Shown piece by piece: positions 11,284 to 22,300 of a stretch of 64,000 nt of DNA. The stretch is from Gonium pectorale (lineage: Eukaryota > Chlorophyta > Chlorophyceae > Chlamydomonadales > Volvocaceae), in the NCBI GenBank assembly GCA_001584585.1, contig LSYV01000024.1:181000-244999 (forward strand), given 5' to 3'. Below the pieces are notes generated by a model. It did no database searches, was not told the DNA's origin, and saw only the letters and a program-made list of their open reading frames with translations. A program made the position numbers and the translations under genes. Each line of letters begins with the position of its first letter. The first letter of the stretch is position 1.

Positions 11284-13172
11284 CTAGGGCTGCCGGAGGC
11301 CCAGGCCCTGCTTCTGCAGCGCCCGCTCCCTGTCGGCACACTTAGCATACTCGGACCTCCACCTCACCACCGTCGCCTCGACCGCCTCGTCGTCCACGGG
11401 GCAGCCCTCTCGCAGTAGCCAGCGCAGCAGCGGCAGAGGGGCCAGGAAAAAGCTTCCCTCAGCAGCCCCGAGGAAGACCTTCCCATTCGGGCCCCAGGGC
11501 ACGCCCAGCCGCCGCAGGCAGCGCGCCATGGCCAGGTCGCCATTGCGGCAGGCGGTGATGTACGGCTGCCCGCCCTCCTGCACAGCAGTGGGCCGTTAAC
11601 TTGCGTTGAATTACGATGGGTGCAGTTGAACGGCGTTCCCTCAACGCCTAATCCTGCCTACCGTTGCCAGGCTCTTGGTGATGGCACGTCCGTCCTACAC
11701 ACATGCGGTTGCGCAGGGCTGCTGGGGACTATGTAATGGTTGCAGCCCTTGGCAACAACTAATGTTTCGGCAATTGGATCCCGCAGTTCTGACTCCCGGC
11801 TCACCTCCATGGGGCAGCCCTGCTCCGCCAGCCATTCCAGCGCCGCCTCACAGCCCGAGCCAACTGCCGCCAAATAGGCGCTCCGATGGCAGGGGCAGCC
11901 GCGCTGTTGCAGCCAGGCCAGCAGCTCCAAGCTGCCCGACTCTGCAGCAGCGGCAAAGAGGCCCTCATCCAGCCGCACCGCCTCTGCGCCCAGCGTGTCC
12001 AGCAGCCAGGCCAGCAGGTCCATGCGCCCCGTCCGCGCCGCCTGGACGGCGTATGCTTGGGCGTTCTGGTGTAGTGGCCAGCCTGCCGCGTGCAGCGTCT
12101 GCAGCACCGCCAGGTGGCCGCCCTTAACGACATCAAGTAGGTAGTCGTCCACGTCGTCACGAATGAACACTGGCACCTCCGGCACCAGGTACTGCAGCGC
12201 CGCTGTGTTGCCAGTGCGGGCAACAGCACGTATCGCATCCCATTCAATCGTATAACCCCGCTCCCGCAGCCAGGTCAGGCGGGCGAGCGCCTCACCGTGG
12301 TCGGCCAGGCCAGCGGCCTCCTCAGCCGCAGCTGGGGTCTGCGGGCAGCCCTGCGCCTCCAGCCACTCCACCTTGGCGGCCCAGTCGGGGGTGAGGCTGC
12401 TGGCCGCAGAAGTGATTATGTGCTCTTGCCAAATAGAGTACCGAGGCGGCCTGACCCGCAGCCAAGCTTGCTGGAGGGTGGGCAAGTCGCAGCCGTGCGC
12501 CACACCATCCACATACGTGGGAGCTGGGTCCACAAGGGGGTCCTGCTGCAGCAGCCACTTCGCAAGCTCCAGATGGCCGTTGCTCGCGGCTGCGGAGATC
12601 GCTTTCGAGATCCAATGTTGCGATGTGTCACGATCGACCGCCAGCAGCCACTCGCACACGTGCTGGTGGCCCCCACGAGCCGCCGATTCCAGTGCTTCAT
12701 CCGAGCGGCATGCGACATAATCGCCCTTTACGGGGCTGCGGCTGTCGTGCCAGATCCACTGGCACATTGCGACATGGCCCGTGCCAGCCGCAGTCTTAAA
12801 GGCCACAGCGACTGCCTGCGAAAAACCTGCCGCCTGAAGCGCCACCTCCAGGTTTGCCAGCACGCCGCTCCTCGCCACGAGGCGCACCAGCTTCTTGCGC
12901 TGCCGCAGGGGCAGCCCCCGCGTGGCGCCCGGCGCGAGCCAGTGCGCCGCGAAGGCGTGGGCCGGCACCGGCTCCGAGAGACGGATGGTCGTGTGCTGCG
13001 GGCTGCTGAAGTGCTCCGCCGTCGCCTTGTTGACGCAACGAAACGTCACTGCAAGCTCGTTGCAGCCCAGGCAGTCCACGATGCGCTCCGCAAGCTCCGG
13101 GAGCAGTTGCGGCCACACGGTCGAGGACCAATGCTTTCGCGCCGATGCCTCCATAGGCTGCAGCTGAGCCAT
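11284..13172 (-). CDS. Ankyrin-type repeat protein, intact copy (gene A)
   Basis: A protein of about 553 aa from two exons: 13172-11805, ending at an ATG GAG|GTGAGC donor, and 11577-11284 after a gtgcag acceptor (phase 0). The start MAQLQPMEAS was chosen because the same ATG context exists in the tandem paralogue. Near residues 25-60 a leucine-rich stretch (LAERIVDCLGCNEL) resembles the F-box-like leader often seen on algal ankyrin proteins. The rest is a string of about 30-residue helical repeats with signatures such as AARGGHQHVCEWLL, AASNGHLELAKWLLQ, GGHLAVLQTLHAAGWPL, AESGSLELLAWLQQRGCP and CRNGDLAMARCLRRLGVPWG. These match the degenerate ankyrin repeats (G-HL-LLKWL-x-GCP) of large chlorophyte families. 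No catalytic domain is visible, so a protein-binding role is inferred. The immediate upstream sequence resembles that of the second copy (shared aaaacgcaaaagcggattgc), so the duplication included the promoter. Confidence 0.85.
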
Positions 13173-13466
13173 AGTCGAAAAGGTAACTAGCAAGGTCGAT
13201 ATGCGTATTGCCGTATCAGTAGTAAAACGCAAAAGCGGATTGCTAGAGCGCTGGAAGAAACAGTAATAACTGCCTGCGATGGGGATACTTTGCATTAAGT
13301 ATGGCACACACTCTGCACTTGAGCACAGGCCGACAAGGTGCACGTTCTCAGGACACACGTACACAGGACAGCACACAACCCCCTGAAAAACCCTCAGGCG
13401 TAAAGTAGAGAAAGCGTATTCCTGGTGGGGGCAAGGGAGAACGCCGCGGTAAAGAACTGGCGCTGA

Positions 13467-13645
13467 CGAACGTGGCGTCGGCCGTTTTGTAAGCGGGAAA
13501 GGTAACAGTGAGAGAGGCAAGGAAGGGCGCAGGCAACGGGAGGGACAGACGGCCCTCCTACTCAAACCCTGCCCTAACTACAGCGCAACACCGCAGCCAA
13601 GACAATTCGAAGACCAATCACAGCGGAACGAACGCGAGGAGAAGG
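13467..13645 (+). repeat. Dispersed repeat, right-hand part
   Basis: Ordered blocks shared with 44640-44790 in the same orientation: ggaaggRcg, an aacgggag-gaca word, accctgccc-aac, cagcgca-cac-gcagccaa and gcgg-acgaacg. The similarity is patchy, as expected for an old repeat. Confidence 0.5.
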
Positions 13646-14245
13646 AGCCCTGCACCCAAAACCGCGGACGGGCGGGAACGCCAAACACAAGAGAAGGGAA
13701 GAGGGGGCAACGCAGAAACAGGACAGACACAGACAAGGAGGACACGGGAGGACACAGAGGGGCACAGGGAGCAAGACATTCCCTTCACCTGACAAACGCC
13801 GAAACCCGAAAGCCCTTTCCCGGCCTCAAACCGCCAAACCAGTAACATACCGTAATTGCACCGGCCATGACGACGGTCTTTGTCAGGACCTCAAATCAAG
13901 CCGGATTGCACAGCCCCTCGAAGCCGCCAAGCCTGCCATCAACTCTACCACCGACCCCAAAATCAAGCACAACCACAGAAAAAAAAGAAAGACACTAATG
14001 GCTTACCCATTGAATGGGAAGACTGAATGGAGCGCTGGAACGCTCAGAGACGCTTAGAGCTGTCACGGCTGTGGTGATTTGTCAGTACAGGGCCCTAGCG
14101 TGTTCAGTATGGCACACAACTAAAGAGGCAGTGCGTTCGAGTACCGTACAGGCCGACACAGCCCGGCACATGTACGGCACACAACGGGGTTGCTTGCCCT
14201 CTTTGCCAGCCCTCCCAAGCAGATATCCGAGCTGAGACGAATTGT

Positions 14246-14265
14246 NNNNNNNNNNNNNNNNNNNN
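14246..14265. other. Assembly gap (20 N)
   Basis: Twenty undetermined bases. The gap lies between the two ankyrin copies, so the distance between them, and possibly their order, depends on how the assembler bridged it. Confidence 1.
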
Positions 14266-15374
14266 ATACGAGCGGACGGGCCCTCCCGGAATTCTACAGC
14301 CACGCCACAGTCATGCCACAGCCACGCCCAGGGCGGAGGCCAACCCCCGGGGCCCGTCAAGCAATAATGTGACGACACTCAACGAAAGGCACACCCCGCA
14401 CCTGAACTGTCCAAAGCATTTCCTGCAACTCCATCCTGTGTAACTGCTTGCACGTCCCGCGGGTCACACGTACAGTATATACTCAGGCTCAGCCAGCGTT
14501 TGTGGTGCGGGCTCATCATGTAGTGTTTCACGAGTGCAAGTGCAGCGCTACGGTATCCGTACAGTGGCGGCGGTGTTAGACCGGCTATGCAGGTACAGCA
14601 GAGGAGACCGGGGTTCTTTGTGTGGTACAGCATGAAGATCCCCCCTACGTGCACGTGGAGACCACTCCAGGGTTTATGGGCAGACAGACAGATAGACTGA
14701 GTAACCCGACGCTGGGAGACCATGCCTGCCAAACCGGGAAATGGGCAGGTCGCCCAAGTCCACACGCGGATTGCTCTCATATTCAACTCCAATTACATGT
14801 ACGTTAGAGCATCCCTGGGCGACAGGGCTGAGAACCGTCATAAATATGCACACTAACAGCATGCCCTTCATGGGTCCTTTGAAACCACGTGTCTAAGTGT
14901 CTACGTGTTGAAACGCACAGACAGGCTTGTAACAGTACCCACGACGCTAGGGACCCAGCCTGTGTCTGCCGAGGAGTGGGCAGCGAGGCAGCACTCACCA
15001 GCAGACAAACCAAGCAATGAAACCATGGCCGAGTGCTCCATTTAGACAGGGGGCCCGTGGCAGGGCATGAAACCCACGCACGGGCCGTGCACAATGAAGG
15101 CCAGCCACCCAACAAGTCCCACCACAGGAGTTGTGCCCACAGCTGCTGGGCACGAACGCTGCCCCACTGGCGCCCACTCCGCCCGACCCAACCCAGCCAC
15201 CCAACAACCACCTTTGCTCTTCAGCCTCCAGCCCTCCCAGGACGTCCCTTGCTTTCCAATCAACACGCCAGCAACGTCAGCAACCATCCCCAGCCCCTGT
15301 GCATGCTGCCCTGTCCGTTGTGTAAACCAGGGGGAGGCATGGTCCACATCACTGTCTCTGCCCAACTTACACAG

Positions 15375-15440
15375 CATCATCATAGTCCAAGGGGCAGCCC
15401 TCTCACAGCAGCCAGCGCATCAGCGGCAGAGGGGCCAAAA
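15375..15440 (-). pseudogene. Extra fragment of ankyrin exon 2
   Basis: About 65 bp closely resembling 11391-11455 in gene A exon 2 (shared ggggcagccctctc and ccagcgca-cagcggcagagggg, read on the plus strand). It lies just beyond the 3' end of gene B, which already has its own exon 2. This is therefore a third, truncated copy left from an additional duplication or unequal exchange. Confidence 0.65.
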
Positions 15441-15495
15441 AAACGTCTCCATGTTTTTGCTATATGTACCACTGCGCGTGTCGCTGCTGGCCACG

Positions 15496-17404
15496 CTAGG
15501 GCTGCCAGAGGCCCAGGTGCTCCACCAACAGCCCCGAAACCCAGTTGATCCGTGAGGGCATTGCACCATGCCTATCCCTCGAGCTGCTCTTGAAGGTCTC
15601 GTAGTCAACGGGGCAGCCCTGCTGCAGCAGCCAGCGCAGCAGTGGCAGGTGGGCTGGGTTGAAGTCATAGCAGACCTCGCTGGCGGTGACCAGAAAGACC
15701 TTCCCAGTTGGGCCCCAGGGCACGCCAAACCGCCGCAGGCAGCGCACCATGGCCAGGTCGCCATTGCGGCAGGCGGTGATGTACGGCTGCCCGTCCTCCT
15801 GCACAGCAGTGGGCCGTCAGCAAGCGTTGCGCTACAACTAACGGGCAGCTGCACATATAAAAGGTATTCCTTCAACACCAGGAATTGCCGTTGCTGGGCT
15901 GTCGGTGATGGAACACCACACCTGCACCAGCCTCATCATGCGCTTCCATAATGCTGCTGGGGACAATACGATGGCAGCTGCCCTGCACATTCACGTGTTC
16001 CGGCCTTGGACCCCGCAACGCTGACTCCCGACTCACCTCCATAGGGCAGCCCTGCTCCGCCAGCTGCTCCAGCACCGCTTCACAGCCCGCCTTCGCTGCC
16101 GCGGAGTATGTAGGCATCCCGGTTGACTGGACACTCGTGCTGCTGCAGCCAGGCCAGCAGCTCCACGCTGCCCGACTCGGTGGTGGCGGTGAAGATTTCT
16201 CCGCTCAGCACCACCGTCTCGGCGCCCAACGTCTCCAGCAGCCAGGCCAGCACGTGCAGGTGCCCGGCCTTAGCTGCCAGGGCGGCGTACGTGTGGGCTT
16301 TCTGGTGTAGCGGCCAGCCGGCTGCGTGCAGCGTCTGCAGCGCCGCCAGGTGGCCACCGTCTACTAAGACGTCATGCACAATGCCAGCAGCGGCCCACTG
16401 CACCTCCGGCACCAGGTACTGCGCTACGGCCGTGTTACCGGTGCGGGCGGCAGCGCACAGCGCATTCCCATCCACCGGGTAACCCTGCTCCCGCAGCCAG
16501 GTCAGATGGGCCAGTGCCTCGCTGTGGTTGGGCAGGCCAGCTGCTGCCATGGCTGCACCTAAGCGCCGTGGGCAGCCTTGTGCCTCCAGCTACTCCACCT
16601 TGGCGGCCCAGTCGGGCGTGAGGCTGCCGGCCGCAGAGGAGAGCATGCGTGCCTGCTGCCATTCCGACTGCAGGGGCTGCCCGGGCTGCCCGGCCAACAG
16701 GCAAGCTCGCTGGAGGGCGGGCAGGTCACAGCCGTGCGCCACACCGTTTATGTACGAGGACTTGGCTTCCGGGCTGGGGTCCTGCTGCAGCAGCCAATCC
16801 GCAAGCTCCATGTGGCCATTCCACGCAGCTGCGGATATCGCTCCACAGGTCCAACCTTTCAGCGCCTCACAGTTGACCGCTAACAGCCACTCGCACACTT
16901 GCTGGCGGCCCCCTCGAGCAGCCGAATGGAATGCGACGTCCGAACGGCACGCCTCAGAGTGCCCCTCTGTGCAGCTGCAGCTGTAGTCCCAGAGCCACTG
17001 GCACATTGCGAGGTTGCCTGCGCTGGCAGCCGCCTCAAAGGCCTCACCAACTGCCGCCACGAAGCCTGCAGCGTGTAGGACCGCCTCCAGGTTTGCCACC
17101 ACTCCGCTGGCCGCCACGAGGCGCACCAGAGTTTTGCGCTGACCCAGGGTCAGCCCCCGCGTGGCGCCCGGCGCGAGCCAGTGCGCCGCGAAGGCGTGGG
17201 CCGGCACCGGCTCCGGATTGTGCTGCGGGCCGCTGAATTGCTCCGCCGTGGCCTTGTTGACACCGCGAAACGTCGCCGCAATCTCGTTGCAGTCCAGGCA
17301 GTCCACGATCCGCTCCGCTAACTCATTCGGAAGCTGTGGCTTGGCTACACGCTCGACGACCAATGCTCTCGCGCCAGCGCCTGTGTAGGCTGCAGCTGAG
17401 CCAT
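15496..17404 (-). pseudogene. Ankyrin-type repeat gene, disrupted tandem copy (gene B)
   Basis: Parallel to gene A along its whole length, offset by about 4.2 kb, with the same two-exon plan: the second exon, 15798-15496, follows the same gtgcag acceptor. Four lesions are visible relative to A. (1) The conserved Trp in SSTVW is a TAG stop at 17347-17345. (2) A net 5-nt difference directly after it shifts the frame. (3) The Trp of KVEWLEAQGCP is TAG at 16592-16590. (4) A one-base insertion near 16110 shifts the frame after NRDAY, so the frame reads through to a stop while the A-like sequence (CEAVLEQLAEQGCPME) continues in another frame. There is also an in-frame 12-bp deletion after FSGPQH. 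No ATG begins the main open frame (17363-16590). Between the lesions the protein similarity to A is high, so inactivation looks recent or a truncated product may be tolerated. Confidence 0.85.
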
Positions 17405-18449
17405 ATTAAACAAGGTGTGTAGCCAGCGACATTAGGGTCACATGTGTACGTATGAGCGTATCGGAAGTTTGAAAACGCAAAAGCGGATTGCTGGCACACT
17501 CAGGGCTGCAAGCAACAGCGTTCAAATGCCTGTGTAGTAGATACTTCGCATAAGTGCAGGACTTCTGCACGTCGCACCCAGGCCGTACAGGCCGTGTACG
17601 GCATGTTGCGAATGGGGCCATAGGTATCGGTGTGTGGTCAAGGGAGAGGGCCGCGCTCTGACGCTCAAGGGAACCAATGGATGAATGCGGCATCAGGTCG
17701 CGTAGTTTGGGTACGGCCTTTGGAGGAGGGGAGCCACACGCCGACTGTGCACCGACCAACGCGAACCACGGCTTTGCTCTTTGCTCGTATGCGACAAGGC
17801 ACACGACTAGGGCACTGCGTCGAGCTGGCTTCCGCTGTAAGATAGGTGTTCTGGTAGGTAATCTGGGTATTGCATCGTGCCAGGCCCATAACGTGATCTG
17901 CGGCACGAGGATATGGCGGCACGTACGGCTCAGCGAGACCCGTCAGCGCTTGGCAGTCCCAACCGCCCCCCAATGCACCTTGAGAGGGGATGGTAGGTGG
18001 GCGCGTGGGCGCGTGTGCCTCAGGACGTCAGGAGTGGAGCGCCGGATGCATCTCTCCGGGCTTCATCGGCAAACGGCAATGACAGTGGTGGTGACGGCCC
18101 GGCGATGTTGTGAGAGGCGGACCCTGGTCAGCATCCCGACCTACTAACTGTTTACGTTTCCAATCTACTGTTTCTGTTTCCTTTTTCATTAACGGGCCAA
18201 ACGCCAAAGGCCAAACCGAGGCACCAGGCGGGCAGGGACAAAGTCGGCAGCCATGCGCTGGCAACGCCAACGCCGCCGCCACACATTGCTGTGCCCGTGT
18301 GCCGCCTTTGCCCTGCCGCAGCTAGCTAAGTGTACTTGGCCGGTCATGGTGATGGTAAAATGAAACGACGCTAACGACGAGCGCAAGCGCGAAAGTGATG
18401 GCGTCGTTGTAGGACCCAGCTCCAAAGGTAGTCGAACAGGTGATGTCCT

Positions 18450-18540
18450 GAAAAAAGGAAACACTGCGATTGGGGAGCCACACCACACCTCTACGGACAT
18501 ACGCACCCGAAGGCGCGATGTTTCCAGCAGGGCGGGCGGG
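18450..18540 (-). repeat. Dispersed repeat, left-hand part, copy 2
   Basis: On the minus strand this reads cccgcccgccct, tggaaac-tcgc, cttcggg-g-gtatg, ccgtagagg and gtttc-ttttt in the same order as 44536-44625. The similarity also shows in conceptual translation (ALLETS-LR-R-SVE-like). Confidence 0.65.
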
Positions 18541-18938
18541 CGGTTCAGAAAAAAGCAAGCGAGCGAGGCCCTGCAGTCTCTGCATGTTAGTTCGGCGGCG
18601 ACCACGACCATAGCCCCATGGTGATGGTCTCGCCTTCGCTGCCGCCTCCGCAGCTGCCACCGCGCGCGTGGGCTGCGGGGCCAGTCGCCTCGGCGGCCGT
18701 GCACCATAAGCAACCATGCCCGCGGCAGCGGGTCGAGATGGGCTCTATCTCCAGCTCCGGTGAGTTGCGAGGCCACGGCGGGGAAGGGCTGAGCGGGGCC
18801 CAGGAAGCCGTGGGCACTCAGCGCCAAATAGGCGTAAGCAGTTATTCAAGAGGTTGAGGCCGGAGAGGACGCTGGGAGAGGAGGCGGGGGTCGACGCGGC
18901 CCTTGAATGGCCCCTGGGGAGAGGCGTGGGAGCACTGG

Positions 18939-19013
18939 CGACGGTATTTTCGACCGCAGGCGCGCACTCGAAGGCACGCAGTTTCCAGTAGGGTGCTGGG
19001 GTACAAGGCATGT
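18939..19013 (-). repeat. Dispersed repeat, left-hand part, copy 3
   Basis: Minus-strand words catgccttg, tgtacccc, accctactggaaac and gccttcg-gtgcg align in order with 44521-44580. Confidence 0.6.
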
Positions 19014-19357
19014 CGGGTGAAGGAGACGAGCAGCCTGCCCATCTTTGAGCATCTTGTACGGCGTACCATAGGATCATCGAGCCAAGGGAATCGGCATTGG
19101 GCGAAGAGAAAAAAAAGTAACACGCACATACCGGAAGGACCCAGCACCGAAACCACGGGGCGCTCGTCCACGGCGGTTGGCGGGAAACCGTATTGGTGGT
19201 GGAATGGATTGGGCCCACAGGCCCACACGCCACTGTCCCAACACCTGTTCATTTTAGCGTCTATTACTTTGGGTATTGGGGCGTAATATTGGTCTCCTAA
19301 ATGGAACCTCCCAAGCGACGTTGATCGCAATCCACTGAGTGCTGATACTCAACAAGC

Positions 19358-22300
19358 ATGAATGAAGACGGTCATATCACATGGATCGGTCCGGCCGGCG
19401 GCACGGTGTTCCGCGTCGATGCCCCGCGCTCATCGTCAGGGAACCGCGATACGAAGAAGGTCCTGCGCAGCGCCCCGCTATGCAGTGGGGGTCTTGGCAG
19501 CGACGCCCCGTCCTTCTCCTCCGGGGCGGCCCTGCCGCAAGGCCACATTGTGCTGGCGGCAGGCCTCGTGTCCCCCGGCGACCAGCTGCGCAGCCTCCCT
19601 GCCCAGTCGGTCCTCGTGTCCGCCGCTCTTGAGAGGCCCCCCGACGCTCACGGCGCCCCGAACTGCCAGCAGGGTCGTTTTGCGGTCCACCTCTGGTCCG
19701 TCGGCGGGGACCGTCCGCCGTTGCGGTGCCTGAGCTCGCACTGTGACGGACCAGGAGGCCAAGGTCCGGGGGCCGAGGTCCGCGACGCCGGCAGCGGACC
19801 GACTGAGGGAGAGCCGCAAGGGCGGGTTTGCTTGCAGCCGCTGGGCTGCGTGCTTGCGGATGCTGTGGAAGCGGGCGCCAACGGGGTGGCGACGGAGCCA
19901 AGCCGCGGCGGCGCATCCCTTCCCGCCGGGCTGCGCTGCGTCCTGGCGAGCGGCGGCCCCTGGGCGGTGCTCCAGCCCGCTCCGACCCGCCTGCTGCTGC
20001 TGGGCTTCGGCGCTGTGCTGCAGGGGCTCTCTGAGCAACGCGCTGGGTTTGGCTGTGGCGGTAGCGGGAGCGGGAGCGGGAGCTGCACCAGCGCCAGCGC
20101 CGGGCAGCGTCTTAGCGGTGGCGGCGCTGGGGAGCTGCCGGCGGGAGGAGGCGAGGAGCCCAGCTGCCCGCTGATCTGCATGGATGTTGACTTGTCGGCG
20201 GCGGCGCCGTACGGCGCTGCCGTACTGTCGTGCTGTGCCGCGGGCGGTTGGCTGGTCGTCGAGGCCTCTGCTGTGGGCGCACTCACGGGCGCCGCTGAGA
20301 ACCCCAACGTCGGCGGAACCCGTGTACGGCACGGCTCCTCTGCCGTACTGCTGCAATGCATGTTCCTCATTGGCGGCGGCGGCGCCCTCTGGGCGGGTCC
20401 AGTCCATGCCGCCGCTGCCGTCGCTGCCGCTGGCGGCGGTGGCGGCGGCGGATGTAACGGATGTGTGGTGAGGGCGGCGCGTCCGGCCAGCCGGCCCACG
20501 GCCTCCTGCCCCCTGCCCCAGCTGGCAGGCTGGGAGTCCTCCGCACCGGCGGCGCCTCCTGGAGGCCGGATGTGGAGTGCCGGCAGCCGGCCAGGTGCCT
20601 CATCGGCGGATGGCATCGGCGGCTGCCCCACGCTGGTTGGGTGCCGCAGCGGCCGCCTGCAGCTGCTGACGCCCACGCGGCTCACCGACGCACTGGTCCC
20701 GGGGGCCGGCGAGGAGCCGGCGGCCCGTGATGGCCACGGTCGCAGGGGTGCTGCGGCGGGGGACCCGGTGCGCGGCGGCTGGGCCTCCCTCAGGCTGCCA
20801 GGTGGGTGGAAAGCCACGTGGGAGAGCGGCGCGTCCGGGGTTCTCGCCTGTATGATATCTGCATGCTGATGATCCGGAGCGTATGCTCCCCGCAGTCGTG
20901 GCCCTGCTCTAAATAGCACATTTTGGGACGGGGCTTTAGGGGATCGGCAGGCGAGGCCGTAGGGGCACACGCACACCGGCGTGCGGACCTGGCTTCTCTT
21001 CCAAAGCCGACCTGGCTTCTCTTCCAAAGCCGACCTGGCTTCTCTTCCAAAGCCGACCTGGCTTCTCTTCCAAAGCCGATCTGGCTTCTCTTCCAAAGCC
21101 GACCTGGCTTCTCTTCCAAAGCCGACCTGCCTTCTCTTGCACAAACTCGCTCGTCTGTGCACGAACAGCAGCACATAAATACCACATGCAGTATGTGTGC
21201 CGTGAAGGCCTGACCGCTGTGCTGCTGTCATTAGTATCTCCAAGTGTGTAGGCGGCCAAAGCCTTCTCAACAGTGTTGCTTGCGTCCTCCGCTTCAGGTC
21301 CCGTCGAATCCATCCGAGAGCTCGGGGCGCTGGCGCCGCTGCCGCCGCTCACAGCCTGGGGCGTCGCCGCCGGCGGCGGCGGCGTTGAAGGCGCCGGGGA
21401 CGCTGGCGCCGACGGCCCCGCGCCCATGGACTGCGAGGACGACGATGGCCCCGATCCCGGCTCCCCGGACATCGGTGGAGCCGCGACTGTGGACGGCGGG
21501 CCGGGGGGCGGCTCGCTGTCCTACCACCGGCACCACCACCGCCGCCGGCGGCGCCGCGCCGCTGCCGACGCCACCGCGGGCGTGTTGTGCGGCGATGCAG
21601 AGATGAGCCTGGTGGTGGTGCGGGTGGTGGTGCGGGCGGTGGTGCGGGCGGTGGTGCGGGCGTGGTGGGGTGGTGGCGCAGGCGAGGGGGGAGGCCGCCT
21701 GTCCGACGCGTGCCTGCAGCAGCTGCTGGTGCTGCGCGGCGTAGGCTCCCTCCTGCCGGTGGAGGTGCCCTCGGCACTGACCCTGGCGCTGGATGCCACG
21801 CGCGGCGCGCGGGCGGGGGCCGAGGGCGGCACCAGCAGCGGTGCAGGCAGCGGTGGCCTCGACGGTGGCGGCGGCGGCGGGGCGGTGCTGGCGACGGTGG
21901 CTGCCGTGGTGATAGTGACGGCGAACGCCGCGACGGGAGCCGCCCCGGACGCGATGGACGAGGACGGCCCGGGGAGCCGCTACGGCGCCGCGCAACGTGG
22001 CAGCACGCGCCTGCCCCTCGAGGAGGAGGAGGAGGAAGACGAAGAGGAAGAGGAGGTGGAGGAGGGCGATGGTGAAGAGGTGCCGCAGCCGCATCAGGAG
22101 CACGCGGGCCGCTGGCGCGCTGGCGGCGGCGGCGGCGCCGTGGGAGCAGGCGCGGGCCAGCGCGGCGGCAGGCAAGAGTATGGCACGTACGGCGCCCTGG
22201 GACCGCTGCGCATGGGCCCATGGAGCTGCGCGCTGCTGCTGCCGGCCTCGGTGAGACGGCGGCGCCCAACGGGGCGCAGCCGTTACGGGAGTGATGGGCT

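Larger units (their letters stand above)
13173..15374. other. Spacer between tandem ankyrin copies
   Basis: No gene supported. It contains the promoter side of gene A, a copy of a dispersed repeat (13467-13645), an assembly gap (14246-14265) and, from about 14.9 kb, sequence resembling the region just downstream of gene A (10.84-11.04 kb). Many short GTAC-containing words (gtacgg, ccgtac) occur around 14090-14190. Confidence 0.55.
17405..19357. other. Intergenic, dispersed repeats
   Basis: No gene supported. The first 100 bases match the upstream region of ankyrin gene A. Two minus-strand copies of a dispersed repeat lie at 18450-18540 and 18939-19013. A plus-strand open stretch at 18618-18764, ending at a possible GTGAGT donor, could be a first exon of the gene starting at 19358, but nothing else supports that. 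Confidence 0.5.

Noticed and set aside
19648..21270. Minus-strand frame of 540 codons opposite the first exon of the orphan gene
   Set aside because: It is Pro/Ser/Arg/Ala-rich, as expected for the antisense of a GC-rich exon, runs through the 23-bp repeat, and has no splice-consistent continuation. The plus-strand model has seven matching junctions.
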